Assembly: GCA_964384025.1 (NCBI GenBank)
Contig: CAYLJJ010000181.1
Coordinates: forward strand, 1 to 6,839
Direction: 5' to 3'
Source: CAYLJJ01 sp964384025
Lineage (GTDB): Bacteria > Myxococcota_A > Bradymonadia > UBA7976 > UBA1532
Length of the DNA stretch: 6,839 bases
Each line of letters begins with the position of its first letter. Within the stretch, counting starts at the first letter, position 1. The notes below the pieces were generated by a model that had not been told where the DNA came from, made no database searches, and saw only the letters and a list, made by a program, of their open reading frames with translations. Made by a program: the position numbers and the translations under genes. Positions 1 to 5,011 of the stretch are shown piece after piece.

Positions 1-519
1 CCCTCTACACCAAGGCCTTCAGGGAGATGCTGGCCCAAAGCGGCTGCCGAGTCCTCCGTCTTCCCCCTCACAGCCCCAACCTCAATGCCTTCGCCGAGCG
101 CTTCGTCCTCTCCGTCAAGTCTGAGTGCCTCAACAAGATCATCCCTCTCAGCGAGGCCCATCTCCGGGAGGCTCTGAGGGAGTTCATCCACCACTACCAC
201 GAGGAGAGGCCCCATCAAGGCCTGGGCAACCAACTCATAACTCTCACCGCTCCCATGCACCTTGAAGGTCCAGTGCAGTGTCGGGAGCGTCTGGGAGGCG
301 TGCTGAAGTTCTACCATCGTGAGGCCGCCTAAGAGTTCCCAGGCTCGGGCGTATCACCACGCAGCGGAGTTGGGCCCAGGGCTGAGTTGGACGGCTGTGC
401 TCAGGTCCTTCAAGGCGTACTCCCAGGCTTCAAATCTCGGCCTAGAATTTCAGATCAGCACCGCCCGAAGACCTTAAAACCGCTCAGTTTTTCCCCCGAT
501 CCTATTTTTGTACAGGACG
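1..519 (+). mobile_element. IS copy 1 (3' part, cut by window edge)
   Basis: This segment is near-identical to 3526-4048 of the fuller copy downstream. It includes the transposase C-terminus and a roughly 190-base untranslated tail after the stop. The tail ends in cctatttttgtacaggacg, the same end seen in the copies finishing at 4048 and 4593. Beyond 519 the sequence no longer matches the other copies, which sets the right boundary. The left end lies outside the window. Together with the copy at 2730-4048, in the same orientation, it brackets the metallopeptidase/PIN operon. Confidence 0.85.
3..332 (+). CDS. Integrase-core transposase, C-terminal part
   Basis: This is the last ~109 residues of a DDE/rve-type transposase, open at the left window edge (in frame from base 3) and ending in TAA at 330-332. 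The residues match the end of the copy at 2871-3857 almost one for one. They include the segment around NLNAFAERF that carries the third catalytic acid (Glu) and the closing YHREAA. The first two catalytic aspartates would lie outside the window. Differences from copy 2 cluster around FIHHYHEE versus FVRHHHKE, so the copies are related but not identical. Whether the whole gene is intact cannot be judged here. An internal ATG at 27 is not a likely start, because homology continues upstream of it. Confidence 0.85.
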   Translation, partial: LYTKAFREMLAQSGCRVLRLPPHSPNLNAFAERFVLSVKSECLNKIIPLSEAHLREALREFIHHYHEERPHQGLGNQLITLTAPMHLEGPVQCRERLGGVLKFYHREAA

Positions 520-860
520 GGGCCTTTCCGCGCTACGCGAACCGCCTGAAGTTCTCGGATGCTTTTCTTTTCGGGGCGGATTATCTCATCCAGTGTGACC
601 AGCATCCCAAAACTCTGAGACGGTGTTCTGGGCCAGTCATGCTCGCTCCCTATATTCTCTAACGGCCATCCACACCTGCCTATCGGCCATACCTCGTTGT
701 TGGCCAATAGAAAACAGTCGTAAATTCAAAGAGATGCATTTGATGTCCGATAGTCTATCGGCCACGATTGTCTCTTTAGTCTCGCTGTCTCTTTAGCCTC
801 GTGCCTCGCCTGGGTGATATCGCCGCCAACGACGCTCTCCTTCTGCCCGAATCTGTCCAT
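520..860. other. Intergenic stretch without a supported gene
   Basis: This runs from the right end of IS copy 1 to the stop of the PIN-domain gene. Small ORFs exist on both strands (387-662 plus, 474-707 minus), but both run into the IS end, show no recognisable motif and are best read as chance. The stretch contains scattered cggcca-type motifs (tatcggccat near 679, ctatcggcca near 755) and a two-unit tandem repeat at 769-801. No clear terminator for the minus-strand operon was found. Confidence 0.6.
769..801. repeat. Two-copy 17-bp-period tandem repeat
   Basis: The units tgtctctttagtctcg (769-784) and tgtctctttagcctcg (786-801) match at 15 of 16 positions and are separated by one base. They lie about 60 bp downstream of the minus-strand PIN gene. 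No function is evident. Confidence 0.6.
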
Positions 861-1445
861 CTATTCAGCAACCGTCGCTGAATGCTTTGTCAATTCCGCC
901 AACGCAACATCTAACGCAGGTCGATCTGCTAGGCTCTTATCCAACGAGCCGAGCCAGCCAACCTTGGAGTCGGGCCACGTATAGCCCGACAAACCACCCC
1001 AAGCGATCGAAATCTCATCTATAGTAATGATACCTACCCTAGCTGCCCAAGCCGCTACGTCCAACAAATCCACGACGACCAGGCCACAACGCAGAGCCAG
1101 TTTCTGTGCTGGGCCATCATGGGTCAGGATTGGAACCTTCAGCCGACGAGCGATAGCAATCAGCCCCATATCGTTCTTGCCAGGGATTCGGTCACTGCGT
1201 CGGAGTTTATTCCTGACTTCACGTCGTTCTCGAGATGTGGCATTGAACTGCTGCAGCCACTCCTGAGCATCCCATTCTCCCAATGTCATACGCAGACTGC
1301 TCGCGGTCAATTCCCCGTAAATCGCCGTTGTAGTCGCGAAACGAGCCCCTTCAACTGCAAGATCATCCAGCAATTGCAACGGTGCGTGCGGCAAGTGTCG
1401 CAGTGCTTTGGCATGTACCAAACTACAGCAATCGACAACCAGCAT
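861..1445 (-). CDS. PIN-domain protein (putative toxin-like RNase)
   Basis: A 194-aa soluble protein with the features of a PIN-fold nuclease, the RNase-like fold of VapC-type toxins. It begins with a hydrophobic strand ending in an acid (MLVVD, Asp5). It then has Glu45 in IYGEL, Asp92 in GKNDMGLIAIA and Asp110 in VPILTHD. That order and spacing of four acids fits the PIN metal-binding centre, and the LTHD strand followed by a short helix and GLVVVD is typical. PIN proteins of this length often carry a C-terminal extension, here residues ~135-194. The ATG at 1445 shares its A with the TGA of the upstream Xre-M78 gene (TGATG), which implies co-transcription and translational coupling. Known PIN toxins cleave tRNA, rRNA or mRNA; the target here is not predictable. 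The PIN call rests on motif order, not on an alignment. Confidence 0.75.
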   Translation of the reverse strand: MLVVDCCSLVHAKALRHLPHAPLQLLDDLAVEGARFATTTAIYGELTASSLRMTLGEWDAQEWLQQFNATSRERREVRNKLRRSDRIPGKNDMGLIAIARRLKVPILTHDGPAQKLALRCGLVVVDLLDVAAWAARVGIITIDEISIAWGGLSGYTWPDSKVGWLGSLDKSLADRPALDVALAELTKHSATVAE

Positions 1446-2611
1446 CAGGAATTGAACGAGCGCGCCATCGAGGTCGTCCAGTACTCGCTCTGGAGATCAG
1501 ACTGCCACGAATCAGGCCCCGCTAGGGGACCCCGGATGATCTCGACGACGCGGCGTTCCGAGATCAAGCCCTGACTTGATGCTTTTCGAGCGAGGCGAGC
1601 CAACTCTCCTGTTCGCAGTGGGTTGGCAACGGGGGGGGGCATCTCAGCGTTGCCAACCCACTGTTTGGCGGGTTCAGTGGCCACCCACCGCACCGGGACA
1701 TTCAGTGCAAGGCACTTCACATTGTCCAGGTGTGCCCGAGTGGCTCGATACCCCAACCCGAAAGTATCCATCACAGCTCGCACACGTGCCCTATCATCGC
1801 CCGTGGTGTTGCACCAGACGTCCTTGACCGCTCGCGGTGGTGCCAACAGATATGGGGCGAATGCCCGAGCACGGCGTTCGATCTGGTCAAACTTCTGGCG
1901 ATGGCTGCCCTTGAGACCGCCTTCGATGTGGCAGAAACGGACAAAATGGATCATCTCGTGGCGGTCAAATGCCAGGTGGCAGATCTCGTGCGCCAGCGCG
2001 ACGCGCAAACCAGGCACGGTGGTGGTGTGCTGCCCCTGTACATTGACCACTACAACCGCACCTGTCTCTTCAGTCGCAAAGGCTAGGGCATCCACTTCAC
2101 GCGGGAGTGGGGCCCACAGCAAAATAACACCCAACGGCTCCAAAATTTCACGAGTGACGGATCGAATCGGACCTTGCAGGTCAAGTGCGGTGCGGACCTT
2201 GGCTGCTAAGCTCGCCGAAACACCATCTCGCGGGTGACTGTAATCCCCATCGTTCTGAAAGCAGGTAATGGATCCGAGCCCCGTTGACAATCCAAGCAAA
2301 CCTCGTAGTTCCTGGATCTCTCGTGCGATGGTGGTGGCGTGAGCCAGGATAAATCGCGCTTCGGCAGGGAACTCACCTGCTTGGCCTTTGAGGAGCGCGC
2401 CCAACGGTCGCTGCTTGGGGCTGACTTCGCCCGCCAGTAGCGCGTCCACATCCACACCTAAGAGGGCACTGAGTACGTCGGCCTCGTCCGCCAGGATATC
2501 GTCGCTCGCCTCGATCTGTTGTTGACGGTTTGGGCTCCACCCCGCCTTGAGAGCCACCTCATTGAAGCTAAAGCCCAACGCCTCTCTAAGCACGGTGATG
2601 GACGAGGCCAT
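1445..2611 (-). CDS. Xre-HTH / M78 (ImmA/IrrE-like) zinc metallopeptidase
   Basis: A 388-aa protein. Residues ~5-60 form a helix-turn-helix region of Xre type (FNEVALKAGWSPNRQQQIEAS, where SPNRQQQIEAS is the likely recognition helix). Residues ~140-260 form an M78/DUF955 metallopeptidase domain with HEICH at 208-212 (His208, Glu209, His212). The third zinc ligand is probably Glu245 in IERRARAFAPYLLAP. A winged-helix-like segment follows (~275-300), then a C-terminal GLISERRVVEII segment. Such proteins cleave or antagonise a partner regulator, or act as the antitoxin of a neighbouring toxin. The partner gene here is the PIN protein, overlapping by one base. Start choice: the ATG at 2611 has GGAG nine bases upstream and begins just before the HTH. 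Longer in-frame reading back to 2908 runs into the IS and was discarded. The internal C9 run and 15-bp hairpin (1616-1663) are unusual. Confidence 0.85.
   Translation of the reverse strand: MASSITVLREALGFSFNEVALKAGWSPNRQQQIEASDDILADEADVLSALLGVDVDALLAGEVSPKQRPLGALLKGQAGEFPAEARFILAHATTIAREIQELRGLLGLSTGLGSITCFQNDGDYSHPRDGVSASLAAKVRTALDLQGPIRSVTREILEPLGVILLWAPLPREVDALAFATEETGAVVVVNVQGQHTTTVPGLRVALAHEICHLAFDRHEMIHFVRFCHIEGGLKGSHRQKFDQIERRARAFAPYLLAPPRAVKDVWCNTTGDDRARVRAVMDTFGLGYRATRAHLDNVKCLALNVPVRWVATEPAKQWVGNAEMPPPVANPLRTGELARLARKASSQGLISERRVVEIIRGPLAGPDSWQSDLQSEYWTTSMARSFNS
1616..1663. repeat. Perfect 15-bp inverted repeat with homopolymer loop, inside a gene
   Basis: The arms cagtgggttggcaac (1616-1630) and gttgccaacccactg (1649-1663) are exact reverse complements. 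They are separated by 18 bases that begin with nine G (1631-1639). On the coding (minus) strand this gives a strong stem with a C9 loop near the 3' end of the Xre-M78 gene, encoding roughly QWVGNAEMPPPVANPL. The reading frame is open across it. Confidence 0.9.
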
Positions 2612-2620
2612 TTCTCGATA

Positions 2621-2624
2621 CTCC
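2621..2624 (-). promoter_or_regulatory. Ribosome binding site of the Xre-M78 gene
   Basis: On the minus strand GGAG lies nine bases before the ATG at 2611. It supports this start over longer in-frame readings into the IS. Confidence 0.55.
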
Positions 2625-2643
2625 GCATTCGATCGTCTGCATA

Positions 2644-2673
2644 CTTTTACTTCGCTTATTTGCAGGGGATCAA
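2644..2673 (-). promoter_or_regulatory. Weak candidate promoter for the Xre-M78/PIN operon
   Basis: On the minus strand TTGATC (2673-2668) and TAAAAG (2649-2644) are separated by 18 bp, each matching the sigma-70-type consensus at four of six positions. The AT-richer setting just upstream of the start helps. It would place the promoter between the gene and the IS left end at 2730. GC-rich hosts often deviate from this consensus, so this is tentative. Confidence 0.25.
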
Positions 2674-2712
2674 GGCGCGCAGTTCTCCGGTTTGTAGGCG
2701 TGCCAAAATCAC

Positions 2713-2725
2713 GTGTGGGCCACAC
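2713..2725. repeat. Short palindrome, possible operator
   Basis: GTGTGG and CCACAC flank a single G. The palindrome lies upstream of the Xre-M78 start and within 5 bp of the inferred IS left end. It could be an operator for the HTH protein, or chance. Confidence 0.3.
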
Positions 2726-2729
2726 TTGA

Positions 2730-2737
2730 CGTCCTGT
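2730..2737 (+). repeat. Inferred left terminal inverted repeat of IS copy 2
   Basis: cgtcctgt is the exact reverse complement of the right-end acaggacg. Identity stops after eight bases. No second left end is present in the window to confirm it. Confidence 0.45.
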
Positions 2738-2870
2738 TGACTCCCGCATTTCGCAGGCCACAAGCCGATTCTCCTCTCCATGAGCACCTCGCTCCCCTGC
2801 CCTCAAGCTCCTCCTCATCTCTCTTGCCGCCAGGGTCAACCGCCAACAGCGAGATGTCATCGAATATCTG

Positions 2871-3857
2871 TTGGAGGAGAACCGTGTCCTCCGCCAACAG
2901 ATGGGCAATCGACGTCTCCGTCTGAGCGATGATCAGCGCCGTCGCCTCGCTGTCAAAGAAAAGGTCCTGGGCCGCAAGATCCTCGAAGAGGTCGCTGGCA
3001 TCGTCACTCCCGAGACCATCCTGCGCTGGTACCGACGCTTGGTCTCCAGGAAGTACGACGGATCTAGGGGCCGCAGAGCCGGACGCCCCAGGACCAAGCA
3101 GGAGATGGTCGACTTGGTACTCAAGATGGCGAGGGAGAACTCCAGTTGGGGTTATAGCCGCATTCAGGGCGGCTTGATGAACCTGGGAGCCTCCATCAGC
3201 CGCAGCACCATCAAGAACATCCTCGTCGAGCATGGCTTGGAGCCAGCGCCTGAGCGTCGCAAGCGCACACCCTGGAAAACCTTCCTTCAAGCTCATTGGG
3301 GAGCCATCAGGGCTGCAGACTTCTTCAGCGTCGAGGTTCTCACTCCCCATGGCCTCATTCGCCACTTTGTCTTCTTCGTCATTGACCTCAAGACCCGCAA
3401 GGTTGAGATCGCGGGGGTGACGCATGCCCCAGACGGGCGATGGATGCAGCAGGTGGCTCGCAACCTCACCGACGCCTGCGATGGCTTCCTCCTGGACGCT
3501 CGCTACCTCATCGTGGACCGGGATCCCCTCTACACCAAGGCCTTCAGGGAGATGCTGGCCCAAAGCGGCTGCCGAGTCCTCCGTCTTCCCCCTCACAGCC
3601 CCAACCTCAATGCCTTCGCCGAGCGCTTCGTCCTCTCCGTCAAGTCCGAGTGCCTCAACAAGATCATCCCCCTCAGCGAAGCCCATCTCCGGGAGGCTCT
3701 GAGGGAGTTTGTCCGACACCACCACAAGGAACGGCCCCATCAGGGCCTGGGCAACCGACTCATAACTCCCACCGCTCCCATGCACCTTGAAGGTCCAGTG
3801 CAGTGTCGGGAGCGTCTGGGAGGCGTGCTGAAGTTCTACCATCGTGAGGCCGCCTAA
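2871..3857 (+). CDS. Integrase-core (rve/DDE) IS transposase, start region frameshifted
   Basis: 328 residues are readable from a TTG at 2871. Residues ~15-65 look like a DNA-binding HTH (TPETILRWYRRL). Residues ~70-125 are a second HTH-type region (GRPRTKQEMV, WGYSRIQGGL). An integrase core follows, with Asp150 (RAADFF), Asp216 (LIVDRDP) and Glu251 (NAFAERF) as the likely catalytic triad. The ORF is open in frame back to a TGA at 2781, and that extension (ALKLLLISLAARVNRQQRD) looks genuinely coding but has no start codon. If one C is dropped from CCCC at 2794-2797, an ATG at 2780 joins this frame as MSTSLPALKLLLI. The intact protein would then be about 358 aa. This copy is therefore probably a one-base frameshift pseudogene, uses programmed slippage, or contains a sequencing error. 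The catalytic core is complete. Confidence 0.85.
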   Translation: MEENRVLRQQMGNRRLRLSDDQRRRLAVKEKVLGRKILEEVAGIVTPETILRWYRRLVSRKYDGSRGRRAGRPRTKQEMVDLVLKMARENSSWGYSRIQGGLMNLGASISRSTIKNILVEHGLEPAPERRKRTPWKTFLQAHWGAIRAADFFSVEVLTPHGLIRHFVFFVIDLKTRKVEIAGVTHAPDGRWMQQVARNLTDACDGFLLDARYLIVDRDPLYTKAFREMLAQSGCRVLRLPPHSPNLNAFAERFVLSVKSECLNKIIPLSEAHLREALREFVRHHHKERPHQGLGNRLITPTAPMHLEGPVQCRERLGGVLKFYHREAA

Positions 3858-4040
3858 GATTTCCCAGGCTCGGGCGTATCACCACGCAGCGGAGTTGAAG
3901 CCGAAGGGCTGAGTCGGACTGCTGTGCTCGGGCCCTTCAAGGCGTGTCCCCCAGGCTCCGAGTTCCGGACGAAAATCTCGGCATCAGCCCTGAAATAAGC
4001 CCTCAAAACCACCCGGTTTTCCCCGCGATCCTATTTTTGT

Positions 4041-4048
4041 ACAGGACG
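4041..4048 (+). repeat. Right terminal inverted repeat of IS copy 2
   Basis: acaggacg closes the conserved segment cctatttttgtacaggacg, which also ends copy 1 (512-519) and copy 3 (4586-4593). Flanking sequence diverges immediately afterwards. Confidence 0.65.
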
Positions 4049-4050
4049 CG

Positions 4051-4230
4051 ATGCGCATGCTTGCTTTTGGCCAGGAGGAGAAAACGCTCGGCGAGTATAT
4101 CGACTGGGCTGTCGAGGCCGTTGGGCGCTTGAAGGGAATCGAGATGCTGGTTGAGGGCGACAGCGAAGGGGAGAGGACGGCCTCATTCGTGGAGGCGATG
4201 CTTGATGCAGGGCTCGCTCAGAAGCTCTAA
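4051..4230 (+). pseudogene. Hypothetical 59-aa ORF, probable gene tail
   Basis: An ATG two bases after the IS right end opens a 59-codon frame ending in TAA (4228-4230). The residues are acidic and helix-like (LGEYIDWAVEAVGRLKG, then GERTASFVEAMLDAGLAQKL). G/C is common at third positions, as in real genes of this GC class. There is no ribosome binding site, since the IS lies directly upstream. It is therefore best read as the C-terminal remnant of a larger gene cut by the IS. No matching N-terminal half is seen on the other side of the IS near 2730. The family is not recognised. Confidence 0.4.
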
Positions 4231-4239
4231 CCCAGGCCC

Positions 4240-4318
4240 CTACCCGTCCATGCCGTCCAGAATCCAGCCGTATTTTAAACCCCAAACAGCATCACCAGCC
4301 TCATATCCTCCTATCCGG
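4240..4318 (-). pseudogene. Possible gene tail, convergent with the preceding ORF
   Basis: On the minus strand about 25 codons outside the IS remnant read GGYEAGDAVWGLKYGWILDG and end in TAG at 4242-4240. The stop lies nine bases from the stop of the plus-strand ORF, a typical arrangement for convergent genes. Upstream the frame runs into IS copy 3, so any N-terminal part is missing. The fragment is too short to identify and could be chance. Confidence 0.2.
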
Positions 4319-4593
4319 CGCTCTCGTGCAGCTTGAAGGTTCAGTGCAGTGCCGGGAGCGCCTGGGAGGCGTGCTGAAGTTCTACCATCGTGAGGCTGCC
4401 TGAGAACTCCCAGGCTTGGGCATATCACTATGCAGCAGAGTTGAAGCCGAAGGGCTGAGTTGGGTCGCTGTGCTCAGGTCCTTCAAGCTGCGTTCCCTCG
4501 GCTTGAGTTCCGGCCAAAAATCTCGGTATCAGCGCTGAAATAAGCCCTCAAAACTACTCGGCTTTCCCCGCGGTCCTATTTTTGTACAGGACG
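4319..4593 (+). mobile_element. IS copy 3, decayed 3' remnant
   Basis: 275 bases align with 3773-4048 of copy 2, with almost no net length change but many substitutions. They retain the transposase C-terminus, the untranslated tail and the right end tttttgtacaggacg. Upstream of ~4319 similarity is too weak to call. It is the most diverged of the three copies, so probably the oldest insertion. Confidence 0.8.
4320..4403 (+). pseudogene. Transposase C-terminal fragment (IS copy 3)
   Basis: The reading LVQLEGSVQCRERLGG followed by VLKFYHREAA and a TGA stop corresponds to the last 27 or so residues of the transposases at 3-332 and 2871-3857. The remainder of the gene is gone, so it is non-functional. 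Confidence 0.8.
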
Positions 4594-4663
4594 GGGGGCA
4601 GGGGGGAATACCGTCTTAGATCTGCCTAGGAGCTGTCTTACGCGCGTATGTATATGGTCAGGG

Positions 4664-4684
4664 CACCCTCACTCAGTGAGGGTG
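4664..4684. repeat. Palindrome with 10-bp perfect arms
   Basis: caccctcact and agtgagggtg flank a single C. No T-run follows, so it is not a classical intrinsic terminator. It may be a protein-binding site. Confidence 0.7.
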
Positions 4685-4874
4685 GATCCTCGCTCAGCGC
4701 GCCTCAGAGGGGTCGCCTCAGCTCATGCTCGGATCTGTGGATGTCCGAGAGCGCCCCGCTTGACCCGCTGGGCTCAGATCACGGCGCGCGACGATGGGCA
4801 GGCACAAGGCCCTCCCAGGGACACGGTGTACGGTGGACCCCATATCAGGCCCCCAAGCCCCCCTCCTTGTTAGC

Positions 4875-4896
4875 CTAAAATCTCAATATATTTTAG
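4875..4896. repeat. AT-rich inverted repeat
   Basis: ctaaaat (4875-4881) and attttag (4890-4896) flank eight bases, about 115 bp upstream of the IQM-like gene. It is a candidate operator. Confidence 0.4.
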
Positions 4897-4910
4897 ACAC
4901 CTAGCCATTG

Positions 4911-4938
4911 CTTGTGGGGGGGCACAAGTAGGGCTTGT
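4911..4938. repeat. Three alternating half-sites
   Basis: cttgtg (4911-4916), cacaag (4923-4928) and cttgt (4934-4938) alternate in orientation at about one helical turn. The central site can pair with either neighbour. This suggests an operator or alternative RNA hairpins ahead of the gene at 5012. Confidence 0.3.
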
Positions 4939-5011
4939 CTCAAAATTGGGGTTCACCATAACTTATACCCCTTAGAATTCTCCTCCTCAGGAAAAAAGGC
5001 GATAATCCATA

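Larger units (their letters stand above)
2730..4048 (+). mobile_element. IS copy 2, near-complete, integrase-type transposase
   Basis: About 1.32 kb. The right end (acaggacg, 4041-4048) is fixed by comparison with the two other copies. The left end is inferred from its reverse complement cgtcctgt at 2730-2737, about 50 bp before the probable transposase start. The terminal inverted repeat is therefore short (8 bp). The transposase occupies most of the element, followed by a 190-base untranslated tail conserved in all three copies. No clear target-site duplication is seen (ccacacttga on the left, cgatgcgcat on the right). That fits either recombination between copies or a wrongly placed left end. 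The IS family is not assigned; an IS3/IS481-like rve group is the closest description. Confidence 0.7.
4594..5011. other. Non-coding leader upstream of the IQM-like gene
   Basis: No convincing gene is present. Two overlapping plus-strand ORFs (4648-4878, 4676-4873) have low-complexity Ser/Pro/Arg composition and no motif. The stretch starts GC-rich with a 10-bp-arm palindrome (4664-4684). It turns AT-rich after ~4870, with further inverted repeats at 4875-4896 and 4911-4938, consistent with a promoter/operator region for the gene at 5012. No strong promoter hexamers were found. Confidence 0.5.

Noticed and set aside
387..707. Small ORFs on both strands (387-662 plus, 474-707 minus)
   Set aside because: Both overlap the conserved end of IS copy 1, have no motif or ribosome site and overlap each other.
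769..801. Possible start of a CRISPR or longer tandem array
   Set aside because: Only two units with a one-base gap; no spacers and no further copies.
2612..2908. N-terminal extension of the metallopeptidase by 99 residues
   Set aside because: The extension reads through intergenic DNA and into the IS; the start at 2611 has a ribosome site and directly precedes the HTH.
2709..3842. 377-aa minus-strand ORF opposite the transposase
   Set aside because: Antisense shadow of the transposase frame; the sense frame has a catalytic triad and HTH, while the antisense protein is compositionally odd and lacks motifs.
4010..4048. Intrinsic terminator from the stem plus ctattttt in the IS tail
   Set aside because: The T-run is separated from the stem by more than ten bases, and the stem is poorly kept in the other copies.
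4648..4878. 76-aa and 65-aa ORFs in the leader of the IQM-like gene
   Set aside because: Low-complexity composition, mutually overlapping frames and a large palindrome within them; no sign of coding.
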